From Streptomyces sp. TLI_235 (GTDB lineage Bacteria > Actinomycetota > Actinomycetes > Streptomycetales > Streptomycetaceae), in contig NSGV01000002.1 of the NCBI GenBank assembly GCA_002300355.1, positions 744,001 through 808,000 on the forward strand: a stretch of 64,000 nucleotides of DNA, written 5' to 3'. Numbering within the stretch: position 1 is the stretch's first letter; each line of letters starts with the position of its first letter. This document shows positions 50,211-58,158 of this stretch, one piece after another. The notes beneath the pieces are model-generated. The model was not told the DNA's origin. It worked only from the letters and a program-made list of their open reading frames with translations, and did no database searches. The translations under genes and the position numbers were made by a program.

Positions 50211-51607
50211 ACGGACGTGTCCTGCGCATCGAGTTGAAGCGCTCCGTCGCCCCGTGGCCCGGCGTCGTCGTCCTGGGAGGTAGCCTGGCGGTCTTCTGCC
50301 TGATCGACGGGGTCTGGTGGAAGGGCACCGCGGGGTGGACGGCCCAGTGGACCTCCATGGCCATGTGGACCCGGTCCCTGCTGGCCTTCTGGTGGCCGCT
50401 CGTGGCGGGCATGGGGGCGGTGTACGGGCTGCGCGATTCCCGCTCGCGGATGGCCGAACTGCTGACGACCACGCCGCTGCCGGCCTGGCGCCGTGCGGCG
50501 CTGCCGGCCGGTGCGATGGCGCTCGCGCTGGCGGCGGGCTTCGGCCTCCTGGTCCTCGTGGGCGGAGTCCAGGTGGCCCTCGGCCGTACCACCTACACGC
50601 CCCTGGGTTGGCTGCCGATCTCGCTCGTGGCGGCGCTGGCCCTGGTCGCGGGGGCCGTGTTCGGCATGGGCGTCGCGCGGGCGCTGCCCTCCGTGCTCAC
50701 CCCGCCGGCCCTGGTAGTGCTCTTGCTCATGCTGACGGGCCTCCTCCTGCGGCAGATCAGCGATGGGGCACTGCCGTCTGGCGTCGCGCCGAACCGGCTC
50801 GCCCAGCTGTCCCCGGTGACCGTGGAGCCGCGGGAGATGCTGCTGACCCTGTCCGGTGCCGTGCACCTCGGCCAGACGCTCTGGCTGCTCGGCCTGCTCG
50901 CCACCGGCTTCGCACTGCTGTCGGCCGTGACCCGCCGGGCCCGGCTGCTCGCGGTGATCCCCGTCCTGGCCGGCGCGGCCGTGGCCCTGCTGGTCCTCCC
51001 GGCCGCTGCGCGCGACACCTACGTCGTCGACAAGGCCGCCGCCGCGCTGGTCTGCGACGGCCCGGTGTGCGTGACGCAGGCGAACCGCTCACGCCTGCCC
51101 GAACTAGCGCTGCGCAGCAAGGAGGCGCTGCGCGTGCTGCACGACGTCCTGGGTGACAAGGCGCCGAACTCGGTGCGGGAGGACACCGAGCTGCGCGCGC
51201 TCGGCGACGAGCGCGAACTCTCCGGCGACGTGGTGCTGGTCGACTTCGACGAACGGCTGCTCGCCGATGCGACGGGCGGGAAACTGACTCGTGCGCTGAT
51301 CGCCCAGGGCCTGGCACCGAACTGCCACGGGAACAACGACCGGGAGCAAGGAGGATATGCCGACGTCGCCCTCCAGAGCATCGCCGTGAGCTGGGCCCTC
51401 CATGATTCCCAGCTCCAACCGCTGGAGGAGAAGGGCAGCGACGCGTATTCGCTCAAGGTCTGGGCGGACGCCGACGTCGCTTGGCCGAGGCTGACGGCGC
51501 TGCCACCGGCCGAGCAGCGCTCGCGGATCGCCGAGGTGCGCGCCGCCGCTCTCTCCTGCACGGGGTACATCGAGCTTTCGGTGCTGGCGGGGGAGGCGTC
51601 GCGATGA
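50207..51607 (+). CDS. ABC transporter membrane protein with C-terminal extracytoplasmic-type domain
   Basis: 466 aa. Membrane segments: GVVVLGGSLAVFCLIDG, RSLLAFWWPLVAGMGAVYGL, LPAGAMALALAAGFGLLVLV, LPISLVAALALVAGAVFGMG, LVVLLLMLTGLLL, LWLLGLLATGFALLSAV, LLAVIPVLAGAAVALLVL. Then a soluble part of ~160 residues (residues ~265-430) with Cys residues in ALVCDGPVCVTQANR and LAPNCHG and near the end (SCTG). The soluble half is probably outside the membrane and could sense envelope conditions for the sigma factor. Overlaps neighbours by 4 bp on both sides. Confidence 0.85.
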   Translation: MNGRVLRIELKRSVAPWPGVVVLGGSLAVFCLIDGVWWKGTAGWTAQWTSMAMWTRSLLAFWWPLVAGMGAVYGLRDSRSRMAELLTTTPLPAWRRAALPAGAMALALAAGFGLLVLVGGVQVALGRTTYTPLGWLPISLVAALALVAGAVFGMGVARALPSVLTPPALVVLLLMLTGLLLRQISDGALPSGVAPNRLAQLSPVTVEPREMLLTLSGAVHLGQTLWLLGLLATGFALLSAVTRRARLLAVIPVLAGAAVALLVLPAAARDTYVVDKAAAALVCDGPVCVTQANRSRLPELALRSKEALRVLHDVLGDKAPNSVREDTELRALGDERELSGDVVLVDFDERLLADATGGKLTRALIAQGLAPNCHGNNDREQGGYADVALQSIAVSWALHDSQLQPLEEKGSDAYSLKVWADADVAWPRLTALPPAEQRSRIAEVRAAALSCTGYIELSVLAGEASR

Positions 51608-52176
51608 AGTGGCTGATCCTGTACGCGCGTTCACGGCAGGTGCCCGCCTCGGCCGCCGCGGTCATGCTCGTCGCGCTGGCGGCGTGGGCCTTCAACCAGG
51701 ACGACGCGGGCCCGATGGACCTGGGGATTTCGGTCCTGGTCCTCACCGCGAACGTGACGGCCGCTTCCGTCGGGCTCGGTGGGCGGGATGTCGCGCTGGA
51801 GAGGACGGCCGCGATCCGATGGGTGCCCCGCCGGGCGGCGCACGTGCTGCTGATCGGCGCGTTCGCCGGTGCGGCGCTGCTGGCGGTCCAGGCGGCGGGA
51901 GCGAAGCTCGCCCCCGCCGACACCGTCATCCGGGACAGCGCGGGCCTGATCGGCCTGGCCGGGCTCGGTGCGGTGCTGTGCGGGGCACAGTTCGCATGGA
52001 CCCTGCCGGCCGGCTGGCTCGCGTACACCCTCCTCGTCCCGCCTCTGCCCGGCACCGCGGGAGAGGTGACCAGCTGGATGATCCTTCCCCCCGGCACGAC
52101 GGCGTCCACCGTGACCGCGGGGGCCCTGTTGGCGACGGGCACCGCGCTCTACGCCGTGGCAGGCCCGAGACGGTAA
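51604..52176 (+). CDS. Second membrane protein of the ABC/sigma operon
   Basis: 190 aa from ATG at 51604, overlapping the preceding stop. About five membrane segments (SAAAVMLVALAAWAF, LGISVLVLTANVTAASVGL, AAHVLLIGAFAGAALLAVQAA, GLIGLAGLGAVLCGAQFAW, LPAGWLAYTLLVPPL, VTAGALLATGTALYAVAG). No soluble domain. Probably the second permease half of the exporter; last gene of the operon. Confidence 0.82.
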   Translation: MKWLILYARSRQVPASAAAVMLVALAAWAFNQDDAGPMDLGISVLVLTANVTAASVGLGGRDVALERTAAIRWVPRRAAHVLLIGAFAGAALLAVQAAGAKLAPADTVIRDSAGLIGLAGLGAVLCGAQFAWTLPAGWLAYTLLVPPLPGTAGEVTSWMILPPGTTASTVTAGALLATGTALYAVAGPRR

Positions 52177-52309
52177 CGGGCACGCCCCCCGCCTGCGCCC
52201 CGATCGACTCGGTGCGACCTGCAGCTCACGCCTCGCCCTCTCAAGGACCCGCTCAGCTACGGGTTCCAAGTCCGGCCAGAGCGTTGGGATGCCGGACGGC
52301 TCCCTTCTC

Positions 52310-52430
52310 GTGGCTCACGTCCAGCGGCGCCTCGCGCAGGCCTACGAGACCGGTCCGAAGCACGCAGAGACGGTGATCCGCTGGGCTGTGACCGGCCTGA
52401 CGGCCCGTCGGCTCGCCCGGTGCCGGGCAG
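52310..52430 (+). pseudogene. IS5-type transposase C-terminal scrap
   Basis: The plus strand reads AQAYETGPKHAETVIRWAVT then GLTARRLAR. This resembles the last ~30 residues of IS5-like transposases (YE-LP-HAETFIRWAMI-LM-RRLAR). No catalytic part is nearby. Confidence 0.45.
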
Positions 52431-52481
52431 CAGCCCGGAGCGCCCGCGACCTCTCGCCGAACTCGGGATCAGACACCAACA

Positions 52482-52535
52482 GCGTGCGCTGCGCACGCAT
52501 CTCCTGCTACAGTCACAAGCGTGCTTCAGGCACGC
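52482..52535. promoter_or_regulatory. Paired GCGTGC-N5-GCACGC operators
   Basis: GCGTGCGCTGCGCACGC (52482-52498) and GCGTGCTTCAGGCACGC (52519-52535) share identical 6-bp arms and are both followed by ATCTCC; centres are 37 bp apart. TACAGT between them is a candidate -10. They lie 54 bp upstream of the SnoaL-like gene. Confidence 0.7.
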
Positions 52536-52588
52536 ATCTCCAACCCACTCACGGCGGGACGCCCCCGCACGCAACCGAAGGAACCCCC

Positions 52589-52981
52589 ATGACCCGCACC
52601 GACATCCGCACCGCCCTCACCGACCTCCTCCTCACCCCGGGCCTCGACCTCGACGAAGCCGCCGACCGGCACTTCGCCCCCGACTACCGCCAGCGCACCG
52701 ACGGCGACTGGGCGGACCGTACGGAGTTCCTCGCCCACATCGCCCACCTGCGCACGGTCGTGGCCGACGGCTCGGTCGAGGTGCACGACGAGCTGTCGTC
52801 CGGCGACCGCTACGCCGACCGCCACACGATGGAGATCATCAAGTCCGACGGCTCCACCGTCCGCATGGAGGTCTACCTGTTCGCCGAGTTCGCCCCCGAC
52901 GGCCGCTTCCGCCGCATCGAGGAGACCACCCTCATGCTCGAAGGCGCCGACAACGACCGCAACCTCGGCAGCGCCCGCTGA
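52589..52981 (+). CDS. SnoaL/NTF2-like protein
   Basis: 130 aa from ATG at 52589, with GAAGGAA upstream. NTF2-like features: LDEAADRHFAPDYRQRTDGD, FLAHIAHLRTVVADGSVEVH, RYADRHTMEIIKSDGSTVRM, EVYLFAEFAPDGRFRRIEET. Small NTF2-like proteins act as isomerases, hydrolases or binding proteins; the role here is unknown. Upstream paired operators suggest control by a TetR- or MarR-type regulator, but none is adjacent. Its last 15 codons are duplicated at 47.15 kb. Confidence 0.82.
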   Translation: MTRTDIRTALTDLLLTPGLDLDEAADRHFAPDYRQRTDGDWADRTEFLAHIAHLRTVVADGSVEVHDELSSGDRYADRHTMEIIKSDGSTVRMEVYLFAEFAPDGRFRRIEETTLMLEGADNDRNLGSAR

Positions 52982-53024
52982 ACCACAAGCCGTCCGCCCG
53001 TTCCCACATCCCCAGGAAACCGCT

Positions 53025-54242
53025 GTGAAGCCGTTGCTGTTCCCCGACAACCCCCAGTTCTGGTACGAGCCCTGCGCTCGATGAGTCACATCGCCTACGG
53101 GGGCGCCGACTTCGGCGAGGTGGTGTCCACCGGCGAGCGCATCGAGGAAGGCGACCACGGCAGCTGGCACGACGAGTGGCTCGCCACTGCCGACCGGGTG
53201 GCCGGCGAGGCCCAGCAGGCCCTGGACGCCGGCCACACCATCAGCGCCCGGGACGGATTCCTGCGGGCGTCCAACTACTACCGCTCGGCCGAGTTCTTCC
53301 TCCACGGCCACCCGTGCGACCCCTGCCACGACCACGCCTACGACCGCAGCGTGGCCTGCTTCCGGGCGGCGGCGGCCCTGTTCACCCCGTGCATCGAACC
53401 GGTTGCCATCCCCTACGAGAGCACCACCCTGCCCGGCTACCTCTACCGGGCCGACACCACCAGGGCGCCGCGGCCGACCCTGATCATGCACAGCGGCTTC
53501 GACGGCACCGCCGAGGAACTCCACTTCCAGCGGCGCGCTGGCGGCCGTCGAACGCGGCTACACCGTGCCGACCTTCGACGGACCCGGACAGCCGGGACCG
53601 CGGCACCGCGAGGGTCTGCTCTTCCGCCCGGGCTGGGAGAACGTCATCACCCCCGGTGGACTTCGCCGAAAGCCTCCCGGAGGTCGACAACAGCCGTATC
53701 GCACTGTTGGGTTCCAGCATGGGCGGCCTGCTCGCCCCGCGGGCGGCAGCATTCGAACACCGGCTGGCCGCGCTGATCGCCGTCGACGGCGTCTACGATC
53801 TCGGTGCGATATCCGTCCGCCACATCCCCGGCGACCGCGAGGAAGCCGAACGGCGCCTGCGCGCGGACTCCGACCCCCGACTCGACGCCCGCTTCCAGCA
53901 GCTCACGGCCACCGACGCGACCGCGCGGTGGGCGATCAACCACGGCATGTACGCCATGGGCGTCGACACCCCCCGGGCCTTCAGCGCCTCCTACCTCGGC
54001 TACACCCTCCGCGACGGCATCGCCGAACAGATCCGATGCCCCACGCTCGTGTGCGACGCCGCCGAGGACGAGTTCTTCAAGGGACAGCCCCGGCAGCTCC
54101 ACGACCACCTGACCGCCCCAAGACCCTCATGGTGTTCACCGCCGAAGAAGGAGCCGGCGCCCACTGCCACCCCGGCGCCATGCGCCACTCCCTAGCCCGA
54201 ATCCTCGACTGGCTCGACGACACCCTCACCACAACCCCCTGA
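53025..54242 (+). pseudogene. Alpha/beta-hydrolase (FrsA/esterase-like), several frameshifts
   Basis: Starts at GTG 53025 with AGGAAA upstream (KPLLFPDNPQFWYE), then shifts near 53060 to SMSHIAYGGADFGEVVSTGE and PTLIMHSGFDGTAEELHF. It shifts near 53530 to VPTFDGPGQPGPRHREGLLF, back near 53650 to FAESLPEVDNSRIALLGSSMGGLLAPRA (nucleophile elbow G-S-S-M-G) and RCPTLVCDAAEDEFFKG (Asp), and again near 54115 to TLMVFTAEEGAGAHCHPGAM (His). Domain order fits the ~400-residue esterases related to 2,6-dihydroxypseudooxynicotine hydrolase. All catalytic residues are still encoded. Four small indels could be decay or sequencing error. Confidence 0.78.
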
Positions 54243-54717
54243 AGCAGCCGGCGACCCAGCGGTGGCAGCCCTCCGGTACTGCCCGAACTGCCCAGCCCGC
54301 GGATGGCGGTGCCTTCAAGGTCGACCAACCGGCCGAGCGACGGCTTCGAGGGCGAGGGCGAGGGCCTTGGCATTCCGTCGACGGTCGGGCCGCGCTCCAG
54401 CAGGACGGTCTTGGCGGTCGCCTCGATGAGCTGCTTGGCGCTACCGATGGCGTCTCACGCCCGCACCGTGGGACCGGGCACTCTGGCAGGGACGTGGGCC
54501 GCGATCCGGATGCCGTCGCCGCCGAAGTCTCCGTGGTGGTGCTGGGAAGGCACCGTCTTCGGCGAGCGGGCGCAGTAGCGTGCGCGGGGACTATGACCCG
54601 TCTCACACCGGTTGTGACGTCGCGCCATCACCCCTGGTCGTCGGCGACCCGCAGGGACCCCTGGCCGGATTCGTCAGTAAGCCGTCATTGCGGCCACCCC
54701 CCGACCGGACACAGGCT
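54243..54717. other. 475-bp stretch with a possible DUF2399-like scrap
   Basis: On the reverse strand 54484-54553 reads VPSQHHHGDFGGDGIRIAAH. This resembles the H-x-G-D-F-D/G-x-x-G-I-R-I-A block of DUF2399/TIGR02679 (toprim-like) proteins. A following stretch in another frame (AKQLIEATAKTVLLERG) may belong to the same lost gene. Nothing else was seen. Confidence 0.3.
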
Positions 54718-55743
54718 GTGACGGTGCTTGAGCGACGAGTTGTTGTGGTGGTCTATCCGGGTACCCAGGCCCTCGACATCGCGGGCCCGATCGAGGTGTT
54801 CGACACCGCCAACCGGCGGCGTCCCGGAGAGGAGGGTGAGTACCGGATCGAGATCGTCTCGGCTTGTGCGCCACGGGTGCGGACCAGCACGGGAATCGTC
54901 ATCGAGGCGGAGCCGCTTCGGACGGGCGGGGGCCCGATCGACACGCTGCTCGTGCCGGGCGGTTGGAGCCTCCCCGACGCGCTGGCCGACCGGGAGCTGG
55001 TGTCCTGGATCGGTCGGGCCGCCATGCGTTCGCGGCGCGTGGTGTCCGTCTGCGGCGGTGCCTTCCTGCTCGCCGAGGCGGGGCTGCTCAACGGGCGGAG
55101 GGCCACCACCCACTGGGCGTTCTGCGACGAACTGGCCCGACGGTACCCGGAGGTGGCCGTCGACCCGGATCCGATCTTCGTCTGGGACGGCGACTACGTG
55201 ACCTCGGCCGGTGTGGCCACCGGGATCGACCTGGCTCTCGCTCTGGTCGAGGCCGATCACGGCGCCTCCTTCGCGCTGGAGGTGGCACGCTTTCTGGTGC
55301 TGTTCTTCAAACGGAACGGCGGCCAGTCGCAGTTCAGCACGATTCTCGAGGCCCAGCTGGCCGACCGACCGCCGATCCGGGCCGCGCAGGAGTGGATCCT
55401 GGAGAACCTCGAACAACCGCTGCCCGTACCCGAGGTGGCCCAGCACGCCAACATGAGCGTACGCAACTTCGCCCGGGTGTTCCGGCGCGAGGTCGGCACT
55501 CCACCGGCCCAGTACATCGAGCAGATGCGCATCGCCCGGGCCCGGAAACTGCTGGAGTCCACCGATCTGCCGGCCGGCCAGATCGCCCGCCGCTGCGGAT
55601 TCGCCTCCGCCGAGACCTTCTTCCGTTCGTTCGGCCGGACGCTGGAGCTCACCCCGAGCGAGTACCGCCGGCGCTTCCAGTCCCTCGCGCCGGCAGGTCT
55701 GGTCCTCGGCGCCGGGCCGGCGGAGAGGAGTACCACCCCGTGA
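54718..55743 (+). CDS. GlxA-family AraC-type transcriptional regulator
   Basis: 341 aa from GTG at 54718 (VTVLERRVVVVVYPGTQALD); longer readings are unlikely. The N-terminal DJ-1/PfpI-like domain (residues ~8-180) has VVVVVYPGTQALDIAGPIEV and VVSVCGGAFLLAEAGLL with the nucleophile-position Cys. The C-terminal AraC HTH pair (~230-320) has PLPVPEVAQHANMSVRNFAR and PAGQIARRCGFASAETFFRS. Its stop overlaps the next start (GTGA), so it is co-translated with the TPP enzyme and likely controls this operon. Confidence 0.92.
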   Translation: MTVLERRVVVVVYPGTQALDIAGPIEVFDTANRRRPGEEGEYRIEIVSACAPRVRTSTGIVIEAEPLRTGGGPIDTLLVPGGWSLPDALADRELVSWIGRAAMRSRRVVSVCGGAFLLAEAGLLNGRRATTHWAFCDELARRYPEVAVDPDPIFVWDGDYVTSAGVATGIDLALALVEADHGASFALEVARFLVLFFKRNGGQSQFSTILEAQLADRPPIRAAQEWILENLEQPLPVPEVAQHANMSVRNFARVFRREVGTPPAQYIEQMRIARARKLLESTDLPAGQIARRCGFASAETFFRSFGRTLELTPSEYRRRFQSLAPAGLVLGAGPAERSTTP

Positions 55744-57497
55744 CCACCGACATCCGGGAGACCCCGTCCGCGGGCACCACCGACGGGACCGCCGATGTCC
55801 GCGTCGTGGACCACCTGGCGGCCGCTCTGGCCGAGGCCGGAGTCCGGCAGGTGTTCGGCGTCGGCGGCGCGAACATCGAGGACCTCTACGACGCCCTGAA
55901 CCTCGTCCGGGGACGGCCGCGCACCGTCCTGGCGAAGCACGAGTTCTCGGCCGTCACCATGGCGGACGGGTACGCCCGCACCACCGGGCGGCTCGGTGTC
56001 GTCGCGGCCACCTCCGGCGGCGGCGCGATGAACCTGCTCCCGGGGCTGGCGGAGGCGTACGCCTCACGCGTCCCGGTGCTGGCGCTCGTCGGGCAGCCAC
56101 CCACCGCACTGGACGGGCTCGGCGCCTTCCAGGACTCCAGCGGACTGGCCGGATCGCTCGACGCCCACGGACTGTTCGCGCAGGTCAGCCGGTTCTGCGC
56201 CCGGGTGGAACGCCCGGATGCACTGCCACGGCTGCTCGCGGAGGCGATGGCCGCGGCCCGCTCGCACCCCCGGGGACCGGCCGTCCTGCTGCTGCCCAAG
56301 GACGTCCAGCGTGCCTCCCTGACACCCCACCGGCCGGCACCGCCCACCCCGGCGCCCGGGCCGCGCACGCCACCGGTGCGGCTGGACCGCGCGGCGGAGC
56401 GGCTACGCGGTGCCGACCGGGTGCTGGTGATCGCCGGCGAGGGCGTCGCCGCGGCCGCGGCGAAGCAGGAACTCGCCGACCTGGTGGCAAGGTTGGGCGC
56501 ATGGGTGGCGGTCACTCCGGACGCCAAGGACGTGTTCGACAACGCCGACCGGCATTTCGCCGGCGTGGCCGGGGTGATGGGGCATCCGAACGTCCTGGAC
56601 TGTCTTCGGCGGGCCGATCTCTGCCTGCTCGTCGGCACCCGCCTGCCGGTGCTGGCCCGTGGCGGACTGGAGCCGGCACTGGCCGCGACCCCCGTGATCT
56701 GCGTCGACCCCGAACCGCCGTTCGTCCCCTCCCTCCCCGGACTCCATCTGTCCGGCGGTCTGCGCGACACCCTGCGGCAACTGGCCGGCCGGCTCGCCGC
56801 CGGCGTCCGTCCCGCCCCCGGGCACGCCGGACCGGTTCCGCTGGCGACCCCGCCTCCCGGCGCCGACGGCCTCTCCCACACCGCAGCGGTGGCCGCGGTG
56901 GCGGATGCCCTGCCACCGGACGCCCACGTCTTCGTGGACGCCGGGAACACCGGCGCCAGTGCGATCCACCGGCTCCCTGCCACGCGGCGGGGGCGGTTCG
57001 TGGTGGCCGTCGGCATGGCCGGCATGGGCTACACCTTCGGCGCGGGCATCGGCGCGGCCCTCGGCACCGGGAAGCGCACCTACGTGCTCGCCGGGGACGG
57101 GGCGTTCTTCATGCACGGCATGGAGGTGCACACCGCCGTCGAGTACGACGCGCCGGTCACCTTCGTGATCCTCAACAACAACGCCCACGCCATGTGCGCC
57201 ACCCGCGACCAGCTGTTCCTGGGATCCCCGCACCCGGCCAACCTCTTCCTTCCTTCGGACATCGCCGCGGGCGCAGCGGGCATGTTCCCCACCCTGGCCG
57301 CGAGCCGGGCCGCCAGCGGTCCGCAGCTGCGGCAGGCACTGCTGCACGGCAACACCACGAGCGGTCCGGTCCTGGTGGCAGTGGACGTCGATCCCGCGGA
57401 GATCCCCCCGTTCCTTCCGTTCCTGAACGCCACCGGCCCGGTGCCGGCCGACCACGAGGAGACCGCTCATGAGCGTCGCACCGTCCACCCCGGCTGA
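55740..57497 (+). CDS. ThDP-dependent enzyme (acetolactate synthase-like)
   Basis: 585 aa from GTG at 55740. Three ThDP domains: Pyr (residues ~22-190: LAEAGVRQVFGVGGANIEDLY, AKHEFSAVTMADGYARTTG with the conserved Glu), central (~205-340: ADRVLVIAGEGVAAAAAKQE) and PP (~380-555: GMAGMGYTFGAGIGAALGTG, VLAGDGAFFMHGMEVHTAVE, VTFVILNNNAHAMCA; the GDG...NN metal/ThDP motif). It probably makes or cleaves an acyloin or alpha-keto acid bond. Linkage to a KASIII-like gene suggests a biosynthetic rather than amino-acid role. Confidence 0.9.
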   Translation: MTTDIRETPSAGTTDGTADVRVVDHLAAALAEAGVRQVFGVGGANIEDLYDALNLVRGRPRTVLAKHEFSAVTMADGYARTTGRLGVVAATSGGGAMNLLPGLAEAYASRVPVLALVGQPPTALDGLGAFQDSSGLAGSLDAHGLFAQVSRFCARVERPDALPRLLAEAMAAARSHPRGPAVLLLPKDVQRASLTPHRPAPPTPAPGPRTPPVRLDRAAERLRGADRVLVIAGEGVAAAAAKQELADLVARLGAWVAVTPDAKDVFDNADRHFAGVAGVMGHPNVLDCLRRADLCLLVGTRLPVLARGGLEPALAATPVICVDPEPPFVPSLPGLHLSGGLRDTLRQLAGRLAAGVRPAPGHAGPVPLATPPPGADGLSHTAAVAAVADALPPDAHVFVDAGNTGASAIHRLPATRRGRFVVAVGMAGMGYTFGAGIGAALGTGKRTYVLAGDGAFFMHGMEVHTAVEYDAPVTFVILNNNAHAMCATRDQLFLGSPHPANLFLPSDIAAGAAGMFPTLAASRAASGPQLRQALLHGNTTSGPVLVAVDVDPAEIPPFLPFLNATGPVPADHEETAHERRTVHPG

Positions 57498-58158
57498 GCC
57501 GCCCGGCCCGTCCGGAGTGCCCGGCCTGACCACGGTGGAGAACACCGCCCCGGCCGTCCTGGCGGCCCGCTGCGCGGAGCTGACCCGCCCGGCCTATCCC
57601 CACCAGGATGTCTACGGGCAGTACTGCACGATCCACGAGTACGTCGACTGCCCGCCGGACGACGCGTACACCTACCTGCGACAGGGGCACCACCTGGAGG
57701 AGTGGACGTTCAGTCTGCGGAACTTCGAGCCCGGCGGCACCCCCGGTCTGTGGGTCGGGGACGACCTGCTGGAGGCGCGGACCAGGATCTACTGCCGGGT
57801 GGCGTCCAACGCCGAGGCCCGGACGGTGGACTTCCACTGTGCCTGGGACCAGGGCGAGCGACTCTGGATGATCTACCTGATGCGGGTCGTGCCCGCCGAA
57901 CCGGTGCTGGGACGGCCCGGTTCCGTCATCACCTGGACCAACTGCCGGCACCCGTACTACGACGCCAACCCCCGCCCTGAGCTCGCACCGAGCCCGGACC
58001 GGGCCTGGGTGGGCACCTACTGGGACCTCTTCTACGCCGGCCACACGGTGGAGATGGCCAATCTCAAGGCGATCCTGGAGCACCGGTACCGCAATGCCCT
58101 GCCGGTGAGCGTGCCACCGCGTTCGGCGGCCGCGGCTGCGGATCCGGGGGCGAAGTGA
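57469..58158 (+). CDS. SRPBCC-like (polyketide cyclase-type) protein
   Basis: 229 aa from ATG at 57469, overlapping the ThDP gene by 29 bp. The core shows YGQYCTIHEYVDCPPDDAYT, LEEWTFSLRNFEPGGTPGL, EARTRIYCRVASNAEARTVD, FHCAWDQGERLWMIYLMRVV, VITWTNCRHPYYD, VGTYWDLFYAGHTVEMANL. The START-like opening (IHEYVDCPPDDAYTYL) and long C-terminal helix (TVEMANLKAILEHRYRNAL) fit the SRPBCC helix-grip fold, which binds hydrophobic ligands. Conserved Trp, Cys and His residues suggest a catalytic site. Likely acts on the product of the neighbouring synthases. Confidence 0.7.
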   Translation: MSVAPSTPAEPPGPSGVPGLTTVENTAPAVLAARCAELTRPAYPHQDVYGQYCTIHEYVDCPPDDAYTYLRQGHHLEEWTFSLRNFEPGGTPGLWVGDDLLEARTRIYCRVASNAEARTVDFHCAWDQGERLWMIYLMRVVPAEPVLGRPGSVITWTNCRHPYYDANPRPELAPSPDRAWVGTYWDLFYAGHTVEMANLKAILEHRYRNALPVSVPPRSAAAAADPGAK

